DNA from: Letharia columbiana
Lineage: Eukaryota; Ascomycota; Lecanoromycetes; Lecanorales; Parmeliaceae
Assembly: GCF_014066305.1 (NCBI RefSeq)
Contig: NW_023501148.1
Span: 262,501-326,500, forward strand
Direction: 5' to 3'
DNA: 64,000 nucleotides
Made by a program: the position numbers and the translations under genes. This document shows, piece by piece, positions 47,810 to 60,056 of the stretch; position 1 is the first letter of the stretch; each line of letters begins with the position of its first letter. Below the pieces are notes generated by a model, which was not told the origin of the DNA, made no database searches, and saw nothing but the letters and a program-made list of their open reading frames with translations.

Positions 47810-50800
47810 TATCTTTACTAAATCTACTACGTCTTATCTTATATTTTTAAAATTTCTTAAACGCGCTATAATTTAATAGAAGAAAAGTATCTAGATATTA
47901 ATAAGAGTAATTAATTCTAATAGAATAAATTAAAGATAAGAATATTATATTATTAGCTATTTCTAATAGCGGCGATAAAGAGTAGAAAAGATAGATTTTA
48001 CTTATAAAATAGAAGATTTAATACGCTATTAGCTTTTAGTAATATAATTAAAATAAAATAGATCTAATAGCGATAAAGAGAGTAAAATAAATATTATTAT
48101 ATAAAAGTATACTTTAAATACTAGATCTTCTAGCTTATAGATAATAATAACTATTTAAAAGAAGAGAAGATATTATAAAGAGATTAAGTAGAGATTATAA
48201 CGCGCGAAAGAATTTTACTTATAAGTATTAATATTTAAATATCTTACTTAGCTATAAATATATCTCGATTCTATTATCTATATAAATATATCTTTATATT
48301 ATTAACGCGAATATTATAAGATATAAGAGATTAAATATATTAATAATCTTAAATATATAAATATAGAAATTCTAAAGCGAAGGCGTATAAGAAAGAAGCG
48401 GAGACTCGATATATAGACTTAAGAAAGGCGTATTATAGCTATTAATTAAAGCTATTTAATTTACTAATTAGAGCTTTATAATAGCTCTACTATTATCTTA
48501 ATAGAAGATATAATTTTAATATCTTCGAAAGCTTCTTAATAGTAGAATATCTATAAATTATTATTTAAGTATAAAAAGTAGATACTAAGTAAAGATAGAT
48601 CTAGATAATAAGCTCTATCTCTCTCTAATTAACGATAAAGTATTATTCTTATCTTCTCGAGATTCTATAAGAACTTTAATATATATACTTATTTTAGAAT
48701 AATTAATAACGCTTATTTCTAGATATATCGAGTTTAATTCTAAAATCTTTATTAGTTTATATATAATACGTTAACTTAATAATTAATAAGTTTAGAATAC
48801 TTTAAATCTAAGATTAAATATATAAAAAAATCTATAAAGCGCGAGTAAGCTAGAAGAAGCTAAGATATATACTCTAAGAATAATTAATAAAGAGAATAAG
48901 ATATTAAATAAAATATAGATATAGCTAGATTTATCGTAATAATCTAGTCTTAATTATAATATATAATATCTCTTAGAGAGCGATAGATTCGAGCTTAAAG
49001 AAACTAGTATTAACTCTATAATTTTCGACTTCTTTAAATAATATAATTTTATTATTATATTCGCGCTTTCTTAATTAGTATTTAATATTCTTCACTCGCA
49101 CTTATATAATACTTATATAAACTTCTTATCTACTTCTAGCGAAGCTTTTATAAACTTACTTAAATTTTAATTATTTATTTAACTCGATAACTCTAAAGAT
49201 AATATTATTAATATATTTAAGTATCGCTTTAAATGCGAGCTTATAGACTTTATTCTTAACTTCGCGATCTAATATAAAGCTAAAGAAATTATATAACTAA
49301 ACTATATATCTTTATAAGAGATTTTAAATTTAAAAGGCGAAATAAGTATAAAGGAGCTATCCGCGCGTTTTTTTATATTATAATCTTAAACTTATAATAG
49401 ACTATTACTTTTATTTTTATAAAGATTAAAGATCTCTATTAAAATAGAGAAGATATTATTTAATATCTCTAAAGTAATAGCGGAGATATATTACTTTAAT
49501 TTAAGATACTTAATAATAATATTACTTAGTATTTAAAATAGAGATATTAAATTATATTTTAATATAGTAGATATTATCGATAGTACTATCGAGCTATAAT
49601 ATAGCTATTATTAAGATTTTAATATATAAATCTACTTAGCGAATTATATAAAGTATTTCTAAGATTAAAGTTTTATTATTTTCTTAGACTTTATTTAATA
49701 TAATAACTTAAACTTTACTTATATATTTTTCTTTAATTAAAATAGATAATTAAGCTCTATTATTAAGAATTATATATTTATATTAATATATAAAGTTATT
49801 ATAAAGATATAGCTAGATTAATTAAATTTTCGAGATATAATATTAATTAAAAATAATATTATTAAGTTAAAGTTTAAGTAGATTATATATATAAAGTATA
49901 TAATTATTTAACGTATATTCGAAAAAGTTAATTAAGATATTAATATCTTAATAAAGCTAGTCTTTAATCGCTAACGTTAAAATTATCGATTTATTAATTA
50001 ATTAATCGCGATTAAAAAGAAGCTAAAGATTTAATATTATAAATATCTTAGAATTATATAAATCTTATAATCTAAAGTACTATCGCTATCTTTTATATAT
50101 TTTATTAATAATTTTAATCTATATAGAAATATATATCGAAGTTTAATCGATATTTATCTTATAATCTCGACTTTAACTTTATAGAAAAGATAATATATTA
50201 GAAATATCTTTTCTATTATACTTAGATTGTATAAATTATATTTAAACGACGTTATTAAGACGCTAGAAAAGAATTTTTAAATACTTAAAAGTAATTATAG
50301 ACTACAAATTAACGAAGAAATTTAAATAGTCTAAACTTCGATTTTAATATTTATTAAAAATATAAAGTCTTAATAAGAAGCGGCTAGCTTCTTAGATTCT
50401 ACTATAAATCTATTTTATAGAATATATTATATAGATTAAGATACGCGGGATAATATAAGCTTCGATACTTATATTTATAATTGTTATTATTATTAAATAC
50501 TTTATAAAAGAGTTTACGATATATTAATAATAATAACTTAATAAATAAATTATTTTAGAAAGTACGATTTAGTAATAGAATCTTCGACGCTATAGGCGAT
50601 AACTCTAGCTTTAAATTTAATTATAAATTAATTAGATAATTTAGTATATAGCGAGTTTATAAATATAATTAAAAGAATTATATTAGTACTCTATAAGAAT
50701 ATTCTTATTAAATAAATACTTAAAGACTTTATAACGTAATTTCGCGTATTTCTATTTCCCTCTAATTAAAAATATATTTAATCTTCTATAATCTATATAA

Positions 50801-52500
50801 AATCTTAAATTATATCGAAATATATTAGAGCTTTTATTATTATTTTAATATTATTATAAAAGTAATCTCTTCGTCTATTATATATAAGAATAGAGTATAA
50901 GACTACGTTAATAATATAGAGATAATATACTATTAAGAAATTAGCGAATAAATAAATTATTATTTTTCTATCTTAGATCGCTAAGAGTAATAGTTTAATT
51001 ACTTTTATAGTCTTAAGCGTTTAAAAATAAGCTACGTTATCTTCTATAGTTCTCGCTATTAGATTAAATTTTTAAGTAATAATAAATATAGTAATAATAG
51101 TAATTTAAAAGAAGTTAAAGTAGATTAAATTAATAAAGATTAGAAAAGATAAAGCTCGACTAATAATCTCGAAATTTAAAAGTTAATTTAGTACTATAAT
51201 AAGTTAAGTAAATTAAATAATCTATAATATCTTTAATATAGCTATAAAGTCGATATTATTAGAAGTAACTATCGAAGATAAAATAACAGCTCTTTCAAAT
51301 ATTTATATAGCTCTATACTTCTTAGCTCTAATAATCGAGTATAGATTACTTTAAAATATTAATACTTTATTAGAGGAACGAATATATAAATAAATTTTTT
51401 CTTCTACTTATTTCTAGAATATACTTTAAAATTTATAACTAAGTAGATTATTCTTTCTAGATTTTTTAAGATTATAATACTTTTTACTAATTATCGAAAG
51501 ATTAAACGTCAACTTCTTATTAAATTATATATTTAAATTATAATTAGACTTATCTTAAAGAGAGCTTTTAATATTAATAATTTCGAGATATCTAATACTC
51601 TTTAGAAGCTATAATAAAGATGCTTTAAATTATTTTAGAATCTTATTTCAAGTTCTATACTCGTTTAAATCGAAGATAATAGCGATAAATTTAAATAGTA
51701 TATCGATAATAATAGATATATTAACTCGCTTATATATAATAAGATCTCGAATTAAACTATTTATATATAAAAGCTTTTAACTAAGATAAATTAAGTAAAA
51801 ATTATAAATAACTTTTTTCGAGAGCTATAAGCTACTTTAATAGAGTATAAATATAAAATATTCTTATTTAACTTAAGGCCTCTCTACTAATATAATTAAT
51901 TTAGCTTTTAAGACTTATAAATATTCTTATTTAGAGTATATAGCTTTAATATTAATAAGTTATCTAATATATTCTCTACTTATACTTTATTTAGATAAAA
52001 TAATTTTATTTATATATAGAGAGAACGATTTATAGAATAGCTATACGTATAGATTCTATAAGTCTTTTTATATTATTTTAATCGAGATATAAAGAGGCGT
52101 ATCTTTTTAAAAGTTAGAAGGCTACGCTTTATTACTAATAATAAATAAGATTAACTACTTAATATTCTATTACTTAAGTTTATAAAGGAGAAGCGTATTA
52201 TTAGTATATTAGAGATATTATTAAAATAAGTATAAATAGCGTTAATTAAGTTAAGAGGAGTAGAATTAGATAAGTAGCGAATACTATTTTATAATTAAGA
52301 TATTTAATTTTTATAATTAGAGCTATATTTTTAGAATCTATTATATTTATTTTATCTTTTATATATATCTAAATTCTTCTCTTAATATATAAAGTAAAAT
52401 TTTAAATAATATTACTCTATAAAGTAAGTAAAATTATAGTAAGAATAAGAATAAGTAAATATTTAAATATATTCTATAGTTATAGATCTTATTAAAGAAA
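47810..52500 (+). pseudogene. Large DNA-transposase-like ORF relic
   Basis: A single + strand frame can be followed across most of 48,990-50,600 with stops only at codons one C-to-T or G-to-A step from Q or W. Residues such as LDNSKDNIINIFKYRFKCEL (49,180-49,240), then YLNDVIKTLEKNF (50,235-50,275), then a run ending in QEAASFLDSTINLFYRIYYI after a damaged I-x-D-M-P-Q-Q-like box (50,350-50,430), then a YIYNCYYY segment, resemble large fungal DNA transposases of the tnp2/CACTA-like kind, in which G-D-x-P-Q and Cys-rich residues occur. The assignment is an impression, not a firm match. The frame appears to continue into 51,000-52,300. No terminal inverted repeats were found. Confidence 0.38.
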
Positions 52501-53823
52501 AGAAAAAAGTATAAAATAATTTAAAAGAGTAATTTTTAAATTTTATCTATTAATATTATTTTATTTATCTATTAATAATATATATATTACTTTATTATTA
52601 TCTTTATTTTTATTAAGACTCTTTTATTTTCTTTAATAATTTAAACTTATATATTTTATTTAAAGATATTTAAAAAAGAGATAATTAAATAATAATATAG
52701 ATTAATAATATATATATAATTATAATTATAATTATAGAATATATAGAAAAAAGTAATAAATAGATATAAGATAATATAATATCTTTATATTATTTATATA
52801 ATAAAAATAATATCTTAATAATATATTTACTTTACTTTTACTTTTATTAAATAAACTATTATTTTTATAATTTATAAATAGAATCTTAAATTAATAATAG
52901 AAATAATTATATTTTATTAATCTTAATATTTTAAATCTCTAATCTTTAAATATTAATTTATATTATATTTTATTTTAAATACTTTATTATTATTAATATT
53001 AAATAATACTTTTAAATAGATTAATATATAATATAATTTTAGCGAAAGAAAAGAAATTATAAGTTTTAAGAGCTATAAAGCTCGTTAACTAAGATATAAT
53101 AATAAATTTAAATTTAAATTAATATACTCGAAAAGTATAAAAATTAATAAGAGATTAAAGAAATAGAAAATAAATATTATATTAAAAATATTATTAGTTA
53201 AAGATTTTTAAATAAATAAGAGTATTAATATAATAGAAAAAATTAAAATTAAAATAAAGATCTTTTTATTAAAATTTAATTAAAGTTAAAAGTTTTACTC
53301 TTATTTAAATATATATAAAGAAGATTAGATTTATATACTTTCTCTATATAAATAAAATATTAAATATTATTTTAAATAGCTATACTTATAATTAAAGAAA
53401 GTAAAATATTAAAGATATTTTAATATTCTATTTAAAATAAATAGAAAAGAGATAAATCTTAATAAGAGAGATTAAAATTAGCGATATATTAGCTATATTA
53501 ATATTCTCTAAAGAAATAAAAATAATTACTAAATAAATTATTTAAATAAATTTTTTAAATTAATACTTACTCGCTAATATATAATTATATAAATTAACTT
53601 TTTAAAAATAAATAAGAGAAAATATTAAATTAAAGATTTAAAAGAGAAATTAAATAATTCGAGATATAAATATAATAGAAAAAAAATTATAAGAATAGCG
53701 AAAGAAAGAAAAGTAAGAGTTTTAATTTAAATTTAAAGAGATATAATAAGATTTCTTTTATAAATATATATTACTTCTATAATAGCTTATAATTACTCTT
53801 TATAATTCGAGTAAAAGTATATA
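52501..53823. other. Unassigned AT-rich sequence
   Basis: Very AT-rich, with runs like tataattataattataattat (52,716-52,736). No motif recognised; probably terminal or non-coding parts of adjacent elements. Confidence 0.5.
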
Positions 53824-53862
53824 TAAATAAATAAATAAATAAATAAATAATAATTATAATAA

Positions 53863-53912
<50 letters not shown>
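53824..53912. repeat. (AAAT)n microsatellite
   Basis: About 20 copies of the tetranucleotide in two runs, interrupted at about 53,850-53,861 by taataattataataa. Confidence 0.95.
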
Positions 53913-53914
<2 letters not shown>

Positions 53915-54870
53915 CTATAATCTATTATTAATATTATTAAATTTAATAATAAATTTATAATTTAGAGATAATAATCTAGACTATTATAGAGTATAAAATT
54001 CGTAAAAAATTTATTATAGAAATAAGATATATTTATTAAAGAATAAAGTAAGAATCTATATTTAAAAGTATATAAGTACTTTATAGAATATTAAGATATT
54101 ATAAAATAAGCTAATATCTTAATAGCGCTAAAAAGATATATATATTTTAAGATATCTAATTTTAAATATTATAATTATTAAAAATCTATTATAATTTTAT
54201 CGAAGTTATCTATTAAAGTAACTATCTTAAAATTTATATATTTATAACGAAGAGCTAATATCTAATATACTACTATAAAAGAAGTCTAAAATAATAGAGT
54301 TATCGCTTATAAGCTCTATTTAGAAAACTACGATAAGATATCTAATTTAATATTAAATCTAATTAAATTACTAGATAATTATTCGAAATCCTCTTTAAAG
54401 TATTATTTAATCGAATTATAGATTTAATAATACTCTAATATTTAATAGCTTATTCCCTCTTTTTCTTAGATTCTACTATATTACTATCTAATCTAGCTAT
54501 AAATTTAATAATACTCTAGACTTTAATAGATTATCTTCGCTTTTTTTTAAATCTTATACTTTTCGATAGAAAATATCGAATTATAATTCTATATATTTAT
54601 TATCGTAATTTTATATATTTACTATCGCAATTCTATACTAATATCGATTCTAGAATTTCTCTCTATTTATCTTTATCTATCTCTATTCTTTTCTATTCAT
54701 CTCCGTATTTATCTCCGCATCTATCTCTATATCCTTTCCGTATTTATCTCCGCATTCATCTTCGTATCCATCTCTATCTATTCCCATCTATCCCCGTCAA
54801 GACCCATTTATCCCTATCCTTTCTAATCTATTATTACATATTCTTATCTCTAATATTCTTTTCTAGTTTT
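53913..54870. other. Unassigned sequence with pyrimidine-rich minisatellite
   Basis: The first 600 bp are RIP-degraded with two copies of tttaataatactct (near 54,425 and 54,507). From about 54,645 to 54,830 the + strand is a run of imperfect catctccgtatttatctccg-type units, rich in C and T and better preserved than the surroundings. No gene. Confidence 0.55.
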
Positions 54871-56959
54871 CTCTATTTTCTTTTACTACTAATATTATTT
54901 TAATACTTCTTAATACTTCTACTATATCTCTATTACTTTCGCGAAGTTCTAGTTTTTTAATTTATTCTTAATAATTACGCTTTCTAATATTATTATTATA
55001 ATTATTTTAATACTTTTATTTTAATATCTTCTATAGAATACTATTTAAGTATAAAAAATTATAATTAGAATATCTTAATAATAGAGAAAACTTAACGCTT
55101 AATAATAGTAAGAATAATTATATATTAAAATAATAACGCGAGTTAAAGATTTAAGATATAATATTAATAATATAAAATAATAAGACTTATAGAGAATTAT
55201 ATTTTAAAAATTAGAAGAGATTATCTTCTAGATTAGAGAGTAATTTAGATAATATTATAAGAAGAAGAGCTATTAAAAATCTTAATTTTATTAATAATAA
55301 AGATAGTAAGATAATAAAGTAAGAAGAATAATAAGATAAAAAGATAATGAGATTAATATATATTATACTTATAATTCTTAGAATTAAAAGTCTAATAAGT
55401 AACTTTTACGAGTTTATATTTAGAATATTAATCTTCGTAATTTTAAATATATTAGCTAAAAATCTAAGCGGTAGAAGAGATATTAAGTATAAAGAGAAAG
55501 ATTAAAGATCTAAAGAGTCTAAAAGATTCGAAGAGAAAGTAAGTTAATTTATAATAATTAAATTAAATATAAAGTACTCTAAATTTAAGATACTAATATT
55601 AAATACTTTAGTATATTAATTCTATAAGCTTCGCGTATAAAGAAGTAAGTTAATACTTCTATAAGCTATAGAATTTACTAATTAAGATATATAGAAAATA
55701 TAAGTAATAATTATAAAGTATATTAAATAGATTATAAGTCTCTAGAATTCTTAGAGATAAAAGCTTACTAATAGATTTTTATTTTAATATCTATTTACTA
55801 AAATATAATCTAATATACATACGGCGTAGAATAGTATAAAGTATACGCTCGATTTCGAAAGTAAAGCTTAATAATCTATTAGGATTTTTAATATAAATAT
55901 TTTAAGCTTAGTTAGATATATATTAGAAGCTAAATAAAATAAGAGATAGATAAAAGAAGATAAAGTTAGCTCGAGATATATTATATAAATAGAAAACTAG
56001 CTAAGATTAATATTTAGCTAATAATAGTATATAATAATATATTAACTATATCTTCTTATAAAAATATTAAGATTTAATAAATTAAGATAAAAGAAGTATT
56101 AAAGAAAATAATTTTTATAATAATATTCTTTACGCGCTATTTAACTCTAATTTAGATATATATTATTTATCTTAAAATAGCTCTTCGCTTTTTCTCGCGT
56201 AATATTATTAATATTATTATAAACGAAGTATTTATTATTAACTTCTCTTTTATATATTAATTAACTTAATTATATCTTTATAGCTTCTCTATTTTAAACT
56301 CGAAATTATAAACTAATTCTTTTATTTTCTCTTCGATATCGATAAATATTTTTATTCTAATTACGCGATCTTAGAAAGCGCTTAATCTATTATAAAATTA
56401 AATAAATCGATAATATAAATATTATTAAGAATATAGAAATGAGAAGCTCTGTAGTTTAAGACTCTATATTAGAATCTAGAATAGAAAGAAGTAATTACTA
56501 AAGCGATATAGTAAAAATTAATATAATCTATTAAAGTAAAATATTATTATCTTAAGCTTTTATACTTAGAGTAGACCTTAATTATAATAATAGATAGTAT
56601 TATTAAAAGATATTAATTAAAGAATATAACTATAAAAAAATACTATTAAGAGAATTATAAAATACTTTTTATATATTAGAATCTATATATAAATTATTAC
56701 TTCTTAAATTATCTTATTATATATATCGATATAAAATATTCTATAATTAATCTCTTATTAAGAAATTATTATTTTTAAATAATCTATAATATATATATCG
56801 TGATTAAAAAATATAGTATAGTAAAAATATAATAATGCGTTAAGCTTTTTCATATAAAATCTTCTAAGATATATATCTTCTAAGATCGAAAGTATAGCGC
56901 GTTAAAAGCTTTTTTTAATTAATTATTCTAATATTAATATATTCTATTAATAGAAAAAT
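54871..56959. other. Unassigned coding-like relic
   Basis: Reduced stop density in patches (55,440-55,560; 55,900-56,100), with K/R/E-rich readings such as ILSIKRKIKDLKSLKDSKRK. Possibly a retroelement gag. No diagnostic motif seen. Confidence 0.35.
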
Positions 56960-58560
56960 ATACTAGAATATTCTAAGATTAAGATTTTATTTCACACTAT
57001 AGCTACTTATACTCTATATCTTATTAATACGAGTCGAAATATTCTCCGTCTATAATAATGCCAAGACTCTTCGAAGAGGATTAGTAAAACTCCTCTATCG
57101 ATCTTAAAGTAATTTTAACGCGTTTAACGCGTTTAAAATAGACTTAGACGAATAAGAAGATTATAAAAGACGTTTAAATACGTAATTTTCTCTTTAACGA
57201 CGATAGCGAGATATTTTCGAATTATATATATTAACCTCTTTATAACTTATAAAAATATTCTTTCTTCTAATAAATACGAAGTTTTAAAATATTTAGCGAA
57301 CTAGTTCTAAAGTAAAGAAAAAAAGTTATATATTTAATTCTTAAGTAGTAGAAAAAGTAATATTCGATTAGCTCGTTTATAATAACGACGTAAACCTTTC
57401 TATATTTAAAGACGTCTTTTTCTATATTTTATATATCTATAAGAGACTTCGACGTTATATAAGATATTCTTATTTATCGATATCGCCGCTATTAATATCT
57501 AACTTTATATTAAAAGAATAAATTATCTTCGCTTCGCTCTTCGCTCTACTCTTTGCAAGTTCGATAGCTATATAATTGCTTATATATATACTTACTTATT
57601 TATATATATCGCCGCGACGACTCTTATAAGCTTAGTTATTTAAAAAATAAAGAGAGATTACGACGTTTAATCGAAGTAATAAACTAATTAGCGAGACTAT
57701 AATATTTTTTCTAATACGCTATATTATCGATTCGACGAGTATTATAGTAATTATCTTAATAATATATATTTTAAAGAAATTATTTCTATATAGTATCTAC
57801 GCGTTTATTAAGATATATAGCGTTTTTAAATATTAATATCGCTGCTATAACTAAGTTAACTAAGTTTTTTAATAAAATAAAATTAAAAGTTTACTTCTTA
57901 ATTATTATATTATAGCTTTTAATTTAACGAGAACTTATTTAACTATATTATTTAACTTTTTTTAAGAATTTTAAAAAAGGCTATATTACGTAGATACGTA
58001 TTTTTATTAAGAATTATATATACGTAGGATGTAAATATTATATATCGGGCGATATATTAAAAAAATAAGTCTTAATAGGATTTTCTACTTAGATCTATTT
58101 TAAGATCGATAAGATTAAGCTAAGACTAAGATAAAGTAGATATTAAAGTAAGTAATATAAGTCTAAATCTTATCTCGACTATTTTAATATTTATTCTTTC
58201 TTTTATAATAGTTATATTAATAGCTATAATAATAGTTATATTAATAATAATACGCTATATTATTACTTTTAACTCTAATATAATTACGAATAATACGTTA
58301 TTTAATTTATCGACGACTTATTTCTTAATCTCTTATTATTATTTTAATCTCTTATAGTAATAGATATAATAAGATCGATAGATCTATTAAAAGAATCGAT
58401 TTAAATATAAATTTTTATTAAAAGATACTCGATAACGTAAGTATATTAGAGAGTCGACTTAAAGCGTTATATTATTAAGTGTTAATATAGACTTTACGTA
58501 AATATATAATATAAACGTAGCTCGTAGAGACGTCTATTATATTATAGAATTAAGTAAAAT
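56960..58560 (+). pseudogene. Unrecognised CpG-retaining coding relic
   Basis: Unusually many CpG for the block (aacgcgtttaacgcgttt near 57,118; cgccgcgacgactct near 57,611). A + strand frame from an ATG at 57,058 (MPRLFEED) runs with frequent RIP-type stops. Later frames are rich in Asn, Ile, Ser and His/Tyr codons. It may be a formerly GC-rich gene inside a transposon. No family recognised and no tyrosine-recombinase or transposase motif found. Confidence 0.35.
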
Positions 58561-58599
58561 TAGATCTTAAAATATTATTATTATATATTAAAAGATAAT

Positions 58600-58740
58600 A
58601 TAATATAATTTATATATATAATATAATATAAAGATATTTATTATTCTATATATCTATAGAATAGATATATACGAAGAGAGACGCTAAGATCTATTTAGAA
58701 AGATATATCGAGTATAGAGAATAAATTCGTAATAAAACTA
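58600..58740 (-). mobile_element. Fragment of long Helitron copy
   Basis: Contains agagagacgctaagatctat and agaaagatatatcgagtata, as at 24,655-24,745. It runs into a short Helitron copy. Confidence 0.5.
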
Positions 58741-58766
58741 AGCTCTATAATTTATAGAATTATTAG

Positions 58767-59177
58767 TATATATAAAAGAATAAGATAGAACTAAGCTTAA
58801 AAATCTTAAATTTATATATATAATTAATAATAAATTTAGAGTTATTACGCTCTTTAATTAAATCGACTAAGTTAACTCGCTAGCTCTCTTAAGATCTCTT
58901 ATTAAAAAATTAAATATACGTTATTTATAATAAAAATAACTTTTTTATTTTCTATTAAAATTTTAGATTTTTTTTTTAAATTTTAAAACGCCATTTACGC
59001 TTTTCGAATATTTATAAATCTTAAAATTTAATCTTATAATTATTAAAGCGTAAGAAATTTAAATATCGTCTATTAAAGTTCGCTTACTAAAGTTCGCTTA
59101 TTAAAGATTACTTATCTATTTACTTAATAGCTCTAATTAAATAAAATAAAAATTAATTTAATTTATAAACTCTTATT
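58767..59177 (+). mobile_element. Short non-autonomous Helitron copy
   Basis: Starts tatatataaaagaataagat after ttag, has one internal unit, and ends in a mutated hairpin end (aatttaatttataaactctt). Confidence 0.65.
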
Positions 59178-59190
59178 TATAAAGTAATTA

Positions 59191-59781
59191 ATATATATAA
59201 AAGAATAAGATAGAGTTAATTTAAAAAATCTTAAATTTATATATATAGTTAATTATAAATTCGAGGTTATTATATCTTTTAACTATACTATCTAAGTTAA
59301 TTTAATAGCCCTCTCGAGATCTCTTATTAAAAAAATAGATATACGTTATTTATATATAGAATAACTTTTTTATTTTCTATTAAAATTTTAAGATTTTTTT
59401 TAAATTATAGAACGTAACTTACGCTTTTAGATAAGAAAAGAATTCTTAAATTTAGTCTTATAATTATTAAAGCGTAAAGAATTCAAATATCGCTTAATTA
59501 AAGTTCGCTTATTAAATTTTTCGATAGCTCTAATTAAAAAATAGATATATATTATTTAATTTTAGAATAACTTTTTTTTTTCTATTAAATTTATATTCTT
59601 TTTTTAGATTATAGAACGTAATATAAGCTTTTAGATAAAAAAAGAATTACTAAATTTAATCTTATAAATATTTAAAGATAAAGAATTTAAATATCGTTTA
59701 TTAAAGATCGCTCTTTAAATTTACTCGACAGCTCTAATTAAAAAAATACGATTATGAATTTAATTTATAGACCTTTACTCG
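59191..59781 (+). mobile_element. Short Helitron copy, two internal units
   Basis: Starts atatataaaagaataagat and ends with tgaatttaatttatag then acctttactcg. Same orientation and only 14 bp after the previous copy, a second near-tandem pair. Confidence 0.72.
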
Positions 59782-59787
59782 TAATAT

Positions 59788-59858
59788 TAATAGAAAGCTA
59801 AGTATTTTAAAGTATAAAACTTCTATATATTAATTTTTAATAAGAAGATATAAAAGAA
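59788..59858 (-). mobile_element. Helitron sliver at the composition boundary
   Basis: The run agtattttaaagtataaaac followed by ttctatatattaatttttaa matches the 5' segment of long copies (about 36,970-37,010). It is the last RIP-mutated sequence before normal DNA begins at about 59,863. Confidence 0.55.
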
Positions 59859-60056
59859 TTATAGTCTTCCGGGCGCAACGAGTATCTCTTCCACCATCCA
59901 AGACGGACTCTAGTGGTGTTGTTTTCTCAGCCGACTTGAAAAGGCAGTGTTATGTTGAATCGCGTCGCTGCTATTATTCCAGTACCCTCGCTCAAAACCT
60001 ATCGGCAATATCGATCTCAACACTGAGTCTACATATCAATCAGAATCGATAACAGA

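Larger units (their letters stand above)
1..59862. other. RIP-degraded AT-rich block
   Basis: This block is overwhelmingly A/T, with short C/G remnants mostly in CpG, CT/AG or GC contexts. CpA and TpG are rare, while TpA is very common. The same repeat can be seen in two states: around 35,040 the copy reads gcttgctgagtgatgatttg, and around 9,020 it reads gcttactaagtaataattta, so TG has become TA. That is the known direction of fungal RIP, which hits duplicated DNA during the sexual cycle. The block ends abruptly near 59,862. No intact host gene was found inside it; everything recognisable is transposon-derived. A centromeric or subtelomeric position is possible but cannot be decided from this sequence. 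Confidence 0.93.

Noticed and set aside
56960..58560. Remnant of a Starship captain (DUF3435 tyrosine recombinase)
   Set aside because: Considered because of giant cargo elements in this group of fungi, but no R-H-R-Y-like catalytic pattern could be read.
1..59862. Mitochondrial or plasmid-derived insertion as cause of high AT
   Set aside because: The block contains Gypsy, LINE and Helitron relics in paired RIPped and unRIPped states, with CpA-specific loss. No mitochondrial gene or tRNA was seen.
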